A DNA stretch of 64,000 nucleotides from Micropterix aruncella (taxonomy: Eukaryota; Arthropoda; Insecta; Lepidoptera; Micropterigidae), in contig OX155962.1 of NCBI GenBank assembly GCA_944548615.1, forward strand, positions 2,259,298-2,323,297. Direction: 5' to 3'. The position numbers and the translations under genes were made by a program. Each line of letters begins with the position of its first letter. Within the stretch, counting starts at the first letter, position 1. Below, in pieces: positions 44,508 through 55,779 of this stretch. Under the pieces are notes generated by a model, which was not told the origin of the DNA, did no database searches, and saw nothing but the letters and a program-made list of their open reading frames with translations.

Positions 44508-45523
44508 ATAGAATCGAAGACTATCGCGGTTGTTTGACATTATAAATAGGATAGAAAACGAATTTACCGCGTGAAATTTGTAGGACCCGACGTTTCGGTG
44601 ACGTTGCAGCCGCCGTTGTCTAGGGTAGACTGGAGAGCTGTCAGTCCGTTGTTTTGCGGGTAGGCCGCAAACCGCTGCCGCCACTGCGTAGGTTATAACG
44701 GTGGTGGGGGGCCGGGCTCGGAGCGCGGGAATTTTTAAAATCCGTCTTGCACACAACACTCACTGTATCCTGTTTTACGTCTTTGCGTTCGGCATCAAGA
44801 GCATTCTTACCATACGTCAAGGGCGTGACTGATCGAATAAGTAAGATGTTAAACAGATTCGATATAAAAACGATCTTCAAACCGACCCAAAATATAGCTC
44901 GATTTTTGAGGCCTGTAAAGGATGTAATACCACTGCAAACCCCGGGTGTGTATAAAGTCGAATGCAGCTGCGGTCTAGCCTACGTTGGACAAACGAAACG
45001 GCCCATAGCCACGCGACTGACAGAACACATCAAAGCTGTTAAAAACGTTCAGCGAGAAAAATCGGCGATCTGCGAACATATATTGGATAGCGGAAGTAAC
45101 CACTGGATGCAGTTTCAAAATCCCATTGTTCTATCCAAGGAACAATTCTACTTTCCTCGCATGATCCGGGAAGCCATTGAAATAAGAAGAACTCCGAACT
45201 TCAATAGAGATGACGGCTACAAACTCTCTTCTACGTGGAACCCTCTTCTTAAAATGTTCCCGCCGCCGAACGCCGAACGCAAAGACGTAAAACAGGATAC
45301 AGTGAGTGTTGTGTGCAAGACGGATTTTAAAAATTCCCGCGCTCCGAGCCCGGCCCCCCACCACCGTTATAACCTACGCAGTGGCGGCAGCGGTTTGCGG
45401 CCTACCCGCAAAACAACGGACTGACAGCTCTCCAGTCTACCCTAGACAACGGCGGCTGCAACGTCACCGAAACGTCGGGTCCTACAAATTTCACGCGGTA
45501 AATTCGTTTTCTATCCTATTTAT
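44508..45523 (+). mobile_element. Penelope-like element, 5'-truncated, with inverted termini and 12-bp target duplication
   Basis: AATAAATTTTAT occurs at 44496-44507 and 45524-45535. The element begins with about 250 bp of its own 3' end in inverted orientation (44508-44766, minus), continues with the end of the coding region (44767-45424) and closes with the plus-strand terminal repeat (45425-45523). Inverted terminal pseudo-repeats of this sort are known in Penelope elements. The coding frame in the body is intact. It splits the older hAT remnant. Confidence 0.9.
44747..45424 (+). CDS. Penelope-like polyprotein C-terminus with GIY-YIG endonuclease
   Basis: Uninterrupted frame. The first about 20 codons lie in the inverted terminal segment and are accidental. 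Then come the end of the reverse transcriptase/linker (RISKMLNRFDIKTIFKPTQN, IARFLRPVKDVIPLQTPG) and the GIY-YIG domain: VYKVECSCGLAYVGQTKRPI, RLTEHIKAVKNVQ, ICEHILDSGSNHW and FPRMIREAIEIRRTPNFNRD. VYKV/AYVGQT supply the two core strands; Arg in TRLTEH and the glutamates downstream are candidate catalytic residues. The C-SCG cysteines fit the finger common in Penelope GIY-YIG domains. It would nick DNA to prime reverse transcription. The reverse transcriptase core is missing, so this copy is not autonomous. Confidence 0.92.
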   Translation: MHTTLTVSCFTSLRSASRAFLPYVKGVTDRISKMLNRFDIKTIFKPTQNIARFLRPVKDVIPLQTPGVYKVECSCGLAYVGQTKRPIATRLTEHIKAVKNVQREKSAICEHILDSGSNHWMQFQNPIVLSKEQFYFPRMIREAIEIRRTPNFNRDDGYKLSSTWNPLLKMFPPPNAERKDVKQDTVSVVCKTDFKNSRAPSPAPHHRYNLRSGGSGLRPTRKTTD

Positions 45524-45535
45524 AATAAATTTTAT

Positions 45536-45738
45536 TATAAATTTATTTTGTACTACTTTTTGTTAAATACATACATTGTGTTAGTAAAAAAATTGTTGCT
45601 ACAGTATGCCCTTCATTACTACAGTGTCCTGTCCGTTCGCTCACCATACAAATATGATAAAGTATATTAAACTTACTTTAAAAGATTACTAAAAATATTT
45701 TGCCCCCCACCCTAGAAAATTTTCTGCGGGCGCCCATG
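45536..45738 (+). mobile_element. 3' part of the split hAT element with terminal repeat
   Basis: AT-rich trailer running into CCCCCCACCCTAGAAAATTTTC and TGCGGGCGCCCATG. Read inward, CATGGGCGCCCGCAGAAAAT is a plausible hAT right terminus. The left terminus is lost to GCF. Confidence 0.6.
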
Positions 45739-45744
45739 CATCTA

Positions 45745-46010
45745 TACCACCTGGCGTAGTCTGAAGAATGAGGGTGGTGTGACAAGATGCCGAGCAATAT
45801 GCATCTGTGGAACATTGCAGGATGAAGACCACGCCCGATCCTGTCCGCAACTTTCAACCCCCATCACACACCAGGACTTACAAGAGGCAAACGATACCAA
45901 CCACATATTATTATATGTGTTGTACACATATACAACAACAAACGATCCAGGTCACATATTTTTGGAGGGACGTGTCATAACCTGGCCTAGACACAAAAAA
46001 AATACATAAA
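45745..46010 (+). pseudogene. LINE ORF C-terminal Cys-His end
   Basis: CRAICICGTLQDEDHARSCP has a C-x-C-x6-H-x4-C arrangement, as in the terminal zinc-knuckle-like motif of several LINE ORF2 proteins. It is followed by QLSTPITHQDLQEANDTNHI. A second copy lies inverted at 58085-58385. An A-rich tail (AAAAAAAATACATAAATAAA) ends it. Confidence 0.6.
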
Positions 46011-46019
46011 TAAATATGT

Positions 46020-46635
46020 ATCCAAATAAACTGAATACCGAAGCAAACACAAACGACTGACACCAGTATTTATGGTTGTAGGAAAACCCGGTAAGTATCC
46101 AAAGACATCGGATAGTGTTGCTCAGTTTAATAGCTAAAGATTGATCCGGATGATCTCAGGATGTGAAGCCATTCCCAGTTAACGTCACTAACCCACAAAA
46201 TATCGGCAGTATAAAACCACAGGACGGCGCGCAGCGGCAGTAAATATTAAGTACTTCCTTATCGGACGCTTTAATCGCTGGATTAAACGAGGAAAGCACA
46301 TCTGCATCGGTGGCTGCGCGGATGGTGCCACAAATAAAGATAATAATTATTAACTAGGTGTGAACTTTTGCTTAGATGTAAGCGTTACTGCTTTTTACGG
46401 CGTACATGTTAAAATTGTAAACCTTTCACAAACTTCACGACAAATTTATAATATTATAGGCTTTACTACTCAAAATAAAATTATCATAGTAGCATATAAG
46501 AGTTCAATAAATAAGTGCATGATTGATAAACGACAAATCTATGCCAAAACCGAACTTATCACAACCTTTGTTTTAATTTATAAATATAATGTGTTAATGT
46601 GGTTATACATGTGGTTATAGCCCTAAGTATATAGT
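46020..46635. other. interval without recognised features
   Basis: An 86-codon frame (46360-46620) is AT-rich and without domain. Nothing else was seen. Confidence 0.4.
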
Positions 46636-46639
46636 GAGC

Positions 46640-47065
46640 AGCCATGGAATTCACCGACCGGAGTCGGGCCCATCATAATACCATATTTACATTTCTGGAG
46701 GGTGAGCAGTGGATTCCGGACTAACCACCGGCTGTGGTAGGTTTAGGACAGCTGTCTTGCCACATGTGAGCGTTCACTTTACCACCCATTCCCAATCTCT
46801 TCGAAGCCATAGAATTTAAGATGCGGAAATCGCGATTTTAGTTTTTTTTTCTAGGAAAGAGTTGATTATTTTTCTGGAAATACCAAAATCTTTAAAGAGG
46901 TGAAATAGTGATTTGGCTGGCAGGCCACGAGCGCCAACTTCCACCGCGTGAAGGTGAACAGTAAAGCCGTTCCTGGTGACGGCATTTGCGAGATCATAGT
47001 ATTTATTTAATATGTACTCGCGGTCTTTTGGGATATTTGATTCCCATGGAACAGTTATATCTGAA
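46640..47065 (-). pseudogene. LINE C-terminal PD-(D/E)XK-like domain, decayed copy
   Basis: On the minus strand it matches 62010-62460 closely (for example CATGGAATTCACCGACCGGA on the plus strand, GGCAGGCCACGAGCGCCAAC, GGAACAGTTA). Small indels break the frame, and it stops short of the PD motif. The 5' side joins family T near 47045-47065. Confidence 0.75.
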
Positions 47066-47370
47066 CTTTAAGCGCGTAATTAATACGTATTAAAACCTGT
47101 ATACTAAATAAAAAAATGACGCATTAATATAGTATTAAAACAATAAGAGATGTGATGTAGATTCGTTTGTTGTTACACTATTATTTTATTTTGAGTTAGA
47201 ATACCCTACCGACGTGTTTAGAATTCCATTGGGTTATTGAACATACGAGAAGATTAGGTAAAGATTTGGAAGTACGAGTGCCATCTAAACGTTGCTTTTC
47301 GTAGTAAAATCCTAGTTGCCAAAACGTAGTACGGCATTGAGCAGTCTAACGCCCTATCTGTATACTCAAT
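47066..47370 (-). mobile_element. TIR family T, partial copy
   Basis: The terminus on the minus strand is GGGCGTTAGACTGCTCAATG, then CCGTACTACGTTTTGGCAAC. It covers the half of the 35.3-kb copy up to CTGTATACCAAATTAAAAATGA-like sequence (minus-strand sense ATTTTTTTATTTAGTATACAG). Confidence 0.7.
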
Positions 47371-47379
47371 GCTATTGGT

Positions 47380-48030
47380 ATTGCTAAACGACACACGAAA
47401 AATCTAAAGAGTTATAACTATAGCCGAGTTCTAAAAAGAAAAAGACAACCGTAAAAAATGAGAAGCAATATCGTCCATAAGAAAATTCATATCCGTAACA
47501 AGCAGTCACCCACTTGCCAAAGCAATATAAAATGATTCGACTGCATATTTCCGTAAATTATCTACGCCATTACAGTTCCGAAACGGTCATTAAAAATGTT
47601 CAGAAAGTGTCTCATTTTGCTCCATATAATTAAGCTGCTCTTCAAATTATACAAACGCAGAAGACGTTTTTAATGCTCTAACTTTCGCTAAAATCGTTTA
47701 AATTATGCGCGTTGCATAATTATACGACTTCTCGACGAGTAGACTATTTGGAGACACCAGTAATTGAAGTCATTTGAGGCATTAAGAACAAAATAAACCC
47801 GTTTACCTATCTACTATCCCCAAAAAGATAAGGTTAACTGGCTTCATTCAAGGTTCAAAATAAACTTTATCAACTCAAATTAATCCTTTAAAATCAACTT
47901 AATCGGCAATGCAACATAGACATTTAAAATTGGATATTTATGTATTAAACGACTATTTAATTTTATTATAATTAACATTTCCTATTGCTTATTTTCTAAC
48001 ATGTTTATTTTATTGATAATATATTAATTC
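47380..48030. other. AT-rich interval, no gene recognised
   Basis: Single-copy-looking sequence between family T and the Helitron. No frame of note. Confidence 0.4.
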
Positions 48031-48041
48031 ATCTATACTAA

Positions 48042-48791
48042 TCTATACTAATATTATAAAGAGGTAAAGTTTGTGACGTTGTAGGAAGTAATCTCTAGAT
48101 CTACTGAACCGATTTTGAAAATTCTTTTACCAATAGAAAGCCACGTTATTTGTGAGTGTCATAGGCTATATATTAATCCGAAAAACGAAAAGACTTTTTC
48201 GTGGTAGTCGGATTTCCAAAGTAAGTCGAAAAAAACGGTCGAACGAAAATGTTTCTAATGAACGCTGCCTTAACGATGAGAGATATATGATTAAGTTCTA
48301 GATAAAAGTTGTAGAGCTTGATAATGCCTACATAAAAGTCAGCGACAGCATATGTTTAACTTTTATATTTAAGTAACAAAAAGTAGTATTTTATATAAAA
48401 AAAAATAATTTAAATCGTTAGGTCATGTTTATTGGTCATATTATCAAAAATTATGAATTATTATCAAAATAAGTAAATTTATCATAACATTTATTATAAC
48501 AAAAGTATTTCCCTTTTACTGCATAAATGGTTAAAGAGATAAGACACTCACAAATAAGACACTCACAAGAAGACACTCACAAATAAGACACTCACAAGAA
48601 GACACTCACAAATAACTGTAATATAGTCAAATTGGCATGCAAATACATATATACATATGCAGTAAAAATATAACCCTTCTTCTGGCAGTCAGGAAATAAA
48701 TCATAGCACTCAGTACTAACCAAACCACACTCATAATTTCATCACAATTAAAAAGTTTTACCGCCCAACGAAGTGGGCACGGGTCAGCTAG
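48042..48791 (+). mobile_element. non-autonomous Helitron, about 750 bp
   Basis: The 5' end is TCTATACTAATATTATAAAG, preceded by A and by one extra ATCTATACTA repeat that leaves the start ambiguous between 48032 and 48042. The 3' end is a hairpin, GCCCAACGAAGTGGGC, then ACGGGTCAGCTAG followed by T, which is the CTAG terminus between A and T expected of a Helitron. Inside, ACTGAACCGATTTTGAAAAT and GGAAATAAATCATAGCACTC occur. A short tandem block is at 48541-48612. There is no Rep/helicase. It would have moved by rolling-circle replication with enzymes supplied elsewhere. Confidence 0.92.
48541..48612 (+). repeat. short tandem repeat inside the Helitron
   Basis: Five units of AAGACACTCACAAAT or AAGACACTCACAAG alternate. 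Unit lengths of 14-15 bp without unique spacers exclude a CRISPR array. Confidence 0.9.
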
Positions 48792-49319
48792 TTTTGTTAT
48801 ATACGTGCTTTAGGAATCTTGATGTTATCTGATGTTTTTTTTTACTTATCATATTATCATGTGATAAGTCAAAGAAATCATGACTAGTCATGACTTTTCA
48901 TATTATTATTATTCAAATATTTTTTCTAGAATAAGATTATTTTTAAGAATTGTCCGTTGTGTTCTACATTTTTTTCTTTTTATATATTTTTTTTTCTTTT
49001 CGTTTGTACTGCACATAATATATAAAGTATATCAACACCAACCATACCTAAAAGGAATTAGCTTGGAAAGGATGGGCTTGCAGCCAGGAATTAAAAAACC
49101 GAATTAAACTTCCCCGAGCTAACTTCTTCTGGATGAAGAGACTTCTGTGCAACCATGACGTATCATTGCACCACAGAATATGAATGGCAAGGTGCAGCAT
49201 ATTTTTTTAACCCTCTTCTATGGGATGGGAGGCTGGAAACGTATTTAGTTCCTGCTCAAGAAACTGGAGACCTTGAGAGTTTAGATAGCTATGTAGGATG
49301 TTCGCTAACCGTCCATATT

Positions 49320-49400
49320 CAAATGAAATGAAATCAAATATTTTATTATACCAGGTGTAAAAAAATACAAAGGTAAATAATTAAAATATATTACATAAGT
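49320..49400 (-). repeat. LINE-type 3' tail
   Basis: The minus strand reads TTTTTTACACCTGGTATAATAAAATATTTGATTTCATTTCATTTCA-like sequence, the CATTT-type tail of an insect LINE. No coding portion lies next to it. Confidence 0.5.
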
Positions 49401-49409
49401 CAGCATACT

Positions 49410-50140
49410 TATGAATAAAGGCCTAATAAATCAGAGACATACTAATTACGTATGATACAACGTTGAAATATGAAGGTTAGAAACGTGCATGAATTGGATC
49501 GACCAATCCGAGTCGACCAATCGATTAATCAGATCGATTCGATCAATATTAATTAGTCTCATCTCGCTTGTATTTTGACAGCTCATTAATCATTACAACG
49601 GTACTGAGTGTTTAAATAGGACATTACACTTTAATGATCAATGAAGACGACTCGAACACTGCGATTTAATTAAGGAAATAAAAACGCTATTTGAGATTAA
49701 GGTAAGTCTCGTTGTGGAAGTATACCGTTAGGTTGCAGAGGCATTAGTATATACAAAAGTATGTAACAGTCCAACCGAAAAACCTAATATTTTTTCGGTC
49801 GAAACCAAAATTGAAATTCGGCATTTTATGACGAAACCGAAGGCGAAAAATATATTTTATATCCAAAAGTAATAAAAATGTCATTTTTGATTTAAAAAAT
49901 GTATATCCTCGTACGTATACCTACTTAAATTTTGATAATCTTGACATCAATTATTTGATGACGGTTCGGGGTAGTTATAATTGTCTTTAAATAATTATTG
50001 CATGGCTTGAGATTTTGTAGAATTAAAACATTTTAATTTTTGGTTGCAGAAAACTCATTTTTCGCCGAATCCGATCGGACTCTAGTAGTAACCCGAAGCT
50101 AGAGTAGAGTAGTTGCTGGGTGGTAATTGATATTAAGCAG
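49410..50140. other. interval with GATCGA-type short repeats
   Basis: TCGACCAATC occurs in tandem near 49500. Otherwise AT-rich and unremarkable. Confidence 0.4.
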
Positions 50141-50142
50141 CT

Positions 50143-50805
50143 AATGATTCTGTGCAGCTTGGGGCATTTAAACTGTTTGTCATTTTGGGTCAGCTCAAAC
50201 CACGGCTCAACTCCCGCTCGGTAGCCCTCTCGAAGAGGGACGCATTTGGAAAGGAGTCTTTAAACACTGCTTCGGCTGTGTCGTGGGCAGGTGGATCGTT
50301 TTCTCCGCGGGAAGACCTCGGACGCTGCTGGGTGATTTGCGTATCGTGCGACGTTAGCCTAAACGACTGTGCACTCCACCGGGAGGAGGGGAGGTCTGGA
50401 AATGGTCTGTTTCCTTAGCAGCGGGGGTGGTTGTTGACCTGATGTCAGGTACTCTTGGAACGAACCGTTTGCCACACGATCCTGTGTGAATGACTGGCAA
50501 AGGGCGCCACGATTCGTGATAAATTCGAACTAAATTACCGCTAACATTAGGTAGAGGTCACGCAAGCGAGTTCGAATCCGCGACCAAACATGAAGTATGG
50601 AGAAATCCGGCCAAATATGGTAGTGAGGGCCCGCTGGGCTCACTTTCCAATTTCTCCCGTTAAAGGCATTGGGCTCTTACGGGCTCTTACGGGGTCTTTG
50701 GTGGAGCTAGACAGTGGACAGTGATGTTCACCACATGGAAAATCAAATGATCTAATATCGTTGTAAGTTTCTGGGGTGGCGGGTTTGCCCGTAGTAGTTG
50801 ACAAC
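50143..50805 (+). repeat. GCF subtype B copy
   Basis: The leader GATTCTGTGCAGCTTGGGGC leads to AGCAGCGGGGGTGGTTGTTG, then CGTGATAAATTCGAACTAAA and GCGGGTTTGCCCGTAGTAGT. A CTCTTACGGG motif is doubled near 50680. Confidence 0.75.
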
Positions 50806-51045
50806 TCAAGTTTTGGCGTGGAGTATAGAAAAATCCATCCAAATCTGGTAGTAAGGGCGTGAGGATTGTCTGCTTGGTTGCACGCACTTACCGTTGCCTC
50901 ATGGTAAGGTGTTGGGCTGTTGGCGTAATTTGACCGTGGATTGTGCTGTCCACTAAATCTTTTATATTCACTCCATCAGAGACAGAACAACCTGATGCCG
51001 TTAAAACTCCCTGGAGAACGGGTTCGTCCGTTGTAGTGTCATCCT
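50806..51045 (+). repeat. GCF subtype B 3' third, in tandem
   Basis: It restarts at GGAGTATAGAAAAATCCATC, the point equivalent to GGAGAAATCCGGCC in the preceding copy. It ends GAGAACGGGTTCGTCCGTTG. This is a partial duplication head to tail. Confidence 0.7.
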
Positions 51046-51049
51046 CAGT

Positions 51050-51770
51050 TGATATTGGAATTCTACATTAAAAATGGTTTTTTAAATGAGAGAAAATTTT
51101 CATTTTCAATAGTTTACATATTGTGCCAATCCGACAATAATACATAAATGAATAATGCAACAATAAACTCAACCTAGATTTTTGAAATAAAAAGTGAATA
51201 ATAATTTATTTATAAGAATGCAGACTGTATAATATTAGGATTGAACTTGATCGCATTTCAGCCACTTTTTTCAGCATCTTTCAAGTCGTTTAATCAACAT
51301 AATAGCTGGAGCGTGAGTAGTTTAATTTTTGCAAATTATTTCATTTCGTTTAAACAATTTAAAGCGCAGCATTTCTTTTAACTTTTAAAAGCAAAAAAAA
51401 ATTAATATGAGCCGCAATTAACTGTGAACTCGATCGCTTTCTTCGATGATATAAGCGCGTTAAACTAAGCGCGCTTCTTAAAAGTCATGACAGTTAAAAA
51501 TATCTTAAATTAACGACTTTAAAAATCATAAAGTGATGTAAAATGACTTCTGCGATTAGTGATCGATGCCGTTAGAAATTCGAAAATTATGTATAATATT
51601 AATGAATTGCTGGCGTTCTTTATAGTATAATCGACAGAGTGATAAGTGATTAACGTAACAATGGATTATGTAGATTTATCGCTTCGTTATAGTAGAGTAT
51701 CTCCTTTTCCTGAATAGTTAATATTATTTTTCATTGCTTTCTATTTCGGTTTCTTTTGTTTCGATCCTTT
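51050..51770. other. AT-rich interval, nothing recognised
   Basis: No reading frame above background and no repeat partner found. Confidence 0.4.
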
Positions 51771-51779
51771 TTACACGAC

Positions 51780-52310
51780 TGCCCAACAAATAAATTAATA
51801 GTTTTAAAAAAAACTTTAAAAACACGCTTTTATAAATGCACGTAAAAACCAAAAAATCCGGCTTCGTCATCCGACCTTGAAACTTAATCGTGGTCAAAGT
51901 TCATTACAAGACCTTTCTAACAAGTCCAAACACGGCTATGATACGATATTCCATCATGGAATGCCAGTGCCTATCTTCCGGCTTCATCATCAGACCTTGA
52001 AACCTAATCGTGGTCAAAGTTCATTCCAAGACTTTTCTAACAAGTCCAAACACAGCTATGATACGATGTTCCATCATGAAGTTCCAGTTCATATCTTCCG
52101 ACTCCATCATCAGATCAGTTCGACAGTACCATATTATTGTATTGTCGTCAGAACTACATACAGCTGCCAATTTTCATGACGCTACGATCCTTGGATGATG
52201 GTTAAATTAGTTACCTACCTTAGATTCCATTACATAGTTACATACAGGTCGACCTAATAAAAGCGTTTTAAAAAGAAGTGTCATATGTTCAGGGTTCATC
52301 TATGTATGTT
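51780..52310 (+). mobile_element. Helentron/Lep1-like element with exact 120-bp tandem repeats
   Basis: It starts near ACGACTGCCCAACAAATAAA (compare CGATTGCCCAACAAAAAAGG at 33005). It holds units of exactly 120 bp from about 51850 to 52110 (ATCTTCCGGCTTCATCATCA, GGTCAAAGTTCATTCCAAGA, AACACAGCTATGATACGATG). It ends past CATTACATAGTTACATACAG and GTTCATCTATGTATGTTTT. The 120-bp period is divisible by three, so a 100-codon repetitive frame (RGQSSFQDFSNKSKHSYDT) arises, probably without meaning. Comparison with lepidopteran Helitron-like repeats of the Lep1 kind is from memory and tentative. Confidence 0.5.
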
Positions 52311-52439
52311 TTCCATTTTTATTTATTGACCATTAAAACTTATACATGAACTGAAATTACCATATTATAGATGTTTTACAATAAGATGATGCTCTAAATT
52401 AGCTTCAATGATTTGCTGTAGGTTTTGGGTGGTAAATAA

Positions 52440-52768
52440 TGGTACCCGTGCAGTTGTTGCCACTATGGCCCAATATCTCCTTCTCGACGTCGGCTTAACT
52501 CACGGTACAGCTCCTATCCAGCAGCCTCTGCGAATAAGGTTCTACCCCTGGAAGAACTCTGTGTCCTAGGCTGTCATGCTGGCGGATTAGTTTTTCCTAG
52601 GGGATTCAACTTCGGGCGCTACTGGGCGGTTTGCGCACTGTGCGGCGTCAGTCGACTGCCAGCCGACTGTCAGGCAATCGACTGTTGCACTTTAGCCAAA
52701 AACTGAAGGAGTCGGGGAACGATATACGGTTTCCTAAGCAGCGCGTGTGGATGTTGACCTGTCGTCTT
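52440..52768 (+). repeat. GCF subtype B 5' half
   Basis: It has TCGACGTCGGCTTAACTCAC, GGGCGGTTTGCGCACTGTGC and CCTAAGCAGCGCGTGTGGAT. It ends at GACCTGTCGTCTTCC, where a subtype A copy begins. Confidence 0.75.
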
Positions 52769-53385
52769 CCAATGGGAGCTAATGGGCCCTTGCTGAGTTG
52801 GCCACGAAGACCCATTTGTTCAGGGTTGGTCACACTCACGGGTCAACACCCATCCGAAGGCCTCCACGCATGAAGTGCGAGCCCGGATAGGACTCTGGCC
52901 TTGGGGTTAGTTTACCCTAGGAGTCAATCTTCTGGCGCTCCTGGACGGTCTGCGCACAGTGCGGCGTAAGCCAATCGATTGTGCATTCTGACTAACAGTC
53001 GGGGGAGTCTGGAAGCAGTACTGTTTCCTATAGAGCGAAAGTGGTTGCTGACCTTACGGCGCCTGCTCTTGAAACGACCATCGGCTACCCGATCCCGGGT
53101 GAACAACCGGGTAAAAGATGCCGTGGTCCGGAATAGATTCGGCTTACACCGTTTCACCGCTTCGTAAGGGAGAGGACCGCGCAAGCGACCTCGAACTCGT
53201 CACCAGTCGAGAGACCGGAGTAATCTGGTCGCAACTGGAAGTAAGGGCGTGAGTGTAAGCACGCTGGGTAACATACCTGGTTATCTCGCGGATAAGGCGT
53301 TGGCCTCTTACGGGCATGTACGCCTAGCTTGACGGTGGACTGTTTTGTCCTAAGTCTTCTGCGTTCACTTCACGGAACATTAGAA
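52769..53385 (+). repeat. GCF subtype A, nearly complete
   Basis: It starts AATGGGAGCTAATGGGCCCT and runs to TCTTCTGCGTTCACTTCACG, then loses the terminal hairpin. It is the clearest A copy for the 5' boundary when compared with 29208. Confidence 0.8.
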
Positions 53386-53394
53386 GTTTTAACG

Positions 53395-54575
53395 AACAAT
53401 TGTTAAAACATTCAATATTTCATTATCTTCGACTATGATATTCAATATCTTTTACAAAAGCTATATTTCAATATCTTCGACCAAAACTAATTTAAAATTA
53501 AATAAAAAACGACGCGATATCACTTTAGATTTAGCATTAGAATGATCGAATTTAGTAGAAAGGTTTTTTTTTTTTTAAAATAGGTGAGGTAGAAACACCT
53601 AATATATTCCAACTTATCCAATTACGTGGAATTATGAGGTCCAGGCTTTGATAGATGATAGAAACAGTATTCGAGTATGATTTCTGGACCCAAAAATCAA
53701 TAAGAATTGCAAGAATCTCGTGGATTTCACATGCAAATCTCCCGGAAAGTCATTCTAGCTAATGGAATACAACATACTTATTAAATAATCAGTAATAAGG
53801 TACTTCCTTTTCCATGTGCCTTATTTAAGGTCAAAAAATATATTTTTTTAAACTATGACGTGTTTACATAAATTTGCACATTACTTCAGGTACCTACTTA
53901 GAGTTGTATTAAAATTTACCTATATTTCATCAATGAAAAAAAATATAGTTTTTCAATTAATTTCTGGAAATATACTGTATGTTCACAAAAACTTAACACA
54001 GTCCACAAAAGTTAGTGACCGCAAGAGATATGTTAGATACGAGATATAGAGATAAGTTTTCATTTCTTATGTGTCAACCCAAAATTCCGGACACTTTTTT
54101 ATGTGGCAGTGTATTCACTTTTATATGATACTTAATAACATTCCTAAAGAAACTTGAAATTTGGCGGCGGTGTAAAAAAATATAAAATAAGCGATTATTT
54201 TACCGATAAAGTTTATGTTGTTAGTCAAATGCATTGTTTTAATCAAATTACATATTTGGTTCGACGTGTCTCCTCAATACTATGAGTACTCTAACTTCTC
54301 TTTTGTGGCAGTGTTATGACTTGAATTTATGATTCTCGATAAACACCGGGCCGCGAAGAAAGAGATTAGAAGTGAAAGAAGAAAAAAGGTATCTGAATAA
54401 TTCTAATGTGTATAATTGTATTACCTCAATGATTTTTCTTCGATGACCACATTTTAAAGCAATTTATAATTTGTTTATTTATTTATATGTTTAAATAGTT
54501 TATTGCATTATTAGAGCCCTGTTCATCCTAGAATAGGTAAGTCCCAGTTGGGTGACAGATTCGAATAAGCATGAG
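53395..54575. other. AT-rich interval, no gene recognised
   Basis: TTCAATATCTT-type short repeats at 53420-53480 and a (T)14 run at 53565. No element ends seen. Confidence 0.4.
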
Positions 54576-54580
54576 GTTAG

Positions 54581-55057
54581 CCCTTGGACTATGGGACATA
54601 TGTGTCCCATAATTTCAAAATCATTTTACAAATTATCGAATACGAATAATTAAAAAAAAAATATTTTCCATGTTATTAAAACATCAGACTCTTAATATAA
54701 GCAAAAAAATGTTTAAAAATATACCGTATTTTATTAAAAATATCGCAAGTAACCAACAAACTCTGGTGATTTAAAATAAATAAATGATATATTTACGGCG
54801 ACTTTTAATTTGTTTTTTTTTCCTTTTAGTACTTATGATTTCTGAGTTAAATAATAAAATAATCAAATTTTGGAAAAAGTTGTAACTTCGCATCTTTATG
54901 AACCACAGGGACAGTTATGCCCCATCCTTTATACAACATCTATTGAACCAATTTTCACAAAAAAATACATATATCTATGATATTTACATCGCCCTTTAAC
55001 AGTTTTATGTATCAACATTTTGCATACTCTACCGCAAAGCATATGGTCCTCAAAGGG
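54581..55057. mobile_element. piggyBac-type MITE, 477 bp, second copy
   Basis: Collinear with 38663-39095 but with about 44 bp more, including CACAGGGACAGTTATGCCCC, which the shorter copy lacks. Flanks are TTAG and TTAC, one base each from the expected TTAA. Confidence 0.8.
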
Positions 55058-55599
55058 TTACGGTGTTGTGATTCGGTTCCTGGTTCCTAGCCAAATTCAA
55101 TGTTTCATAAAAAAATATTCTTAAACACAAATAAATAAATATTGTGAATATATGCAGTTTAGCTAATTCTATCATATTTTATTTAATAAAAAACAACTTG
55201 ACCTACCACCAAATAGGTGCGTACGATGGTTAATAAAAACTAATTTAGCGTACCGCCATATAAATTTTTATGAATTGTTTTTACAAAAAAAAAAAACAAA
55301 CCTAACCTACCGAAATATAGGTTTTTGATGCTTCCTCAAACGCATATATCCCGCTTATTTATAGAGATAGAGCAAAGATTTTTAGAGATTCGGGATCATT
55401 GGGTGACATTAAAACATCTTCAACGTAAAAGAGTTTACTAAACTGCATAAATACCAAAATTAATTCCTAAATAAAAATAAATAAATATTGTATATATAGT
55501 ATTGACAATAATAGCACCAAAAACGGTGACCGCTGGTATTATTTGGCGTTTCTTTTTAGTGAAGGAACTTACTGCGCAACATGTATCAGGTAACGACTA

Positions 55600-55770
55600 G
55601 GACCTCATGCAAAGAATATTTCAGCAAGGCGAGGATACTTGTACCTTAGCATTAAATTCTATAATCTACTCCCTACAAAATTTAAACAGCTGGAGGACAT
55701 AAAATTAAAAAAAAAACATAAAGGAGATGCTGATAGGCCACCCTTTTTATAATCTGGCCGAATTTGAGGG
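55600..55770 (+). repeat. dispersed repeat paired with 16365-16545
   Basis: Contains CCTTAGCATTAAATTCTATA, TAAACAGCTGGAGGAC and GGAGATGCTGATAGGCCACC in the same order as the partner's minus strand. Confidence 0.6.
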
Positions 55771-55779
55771 CCATGATTT

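Noticed and set aside
44490..44759. Minus-strand frame identical to 45306-45566
   Set aside because: It is the antisense copy created by the inverted terminus of the Penelope-like element.
48541..48612. CRISPR-like direct repeats
   Set aside because: Units are 14-15 bp with no unique spacers and lie inside a Helitron in a eukaryotic genome.
51877..52179. 100-codon repetitive protein
   Set aside because: It coincides with the 120-bp tandem repeats of a Helentron-like element; any frame would stay open because the unit has no stop.
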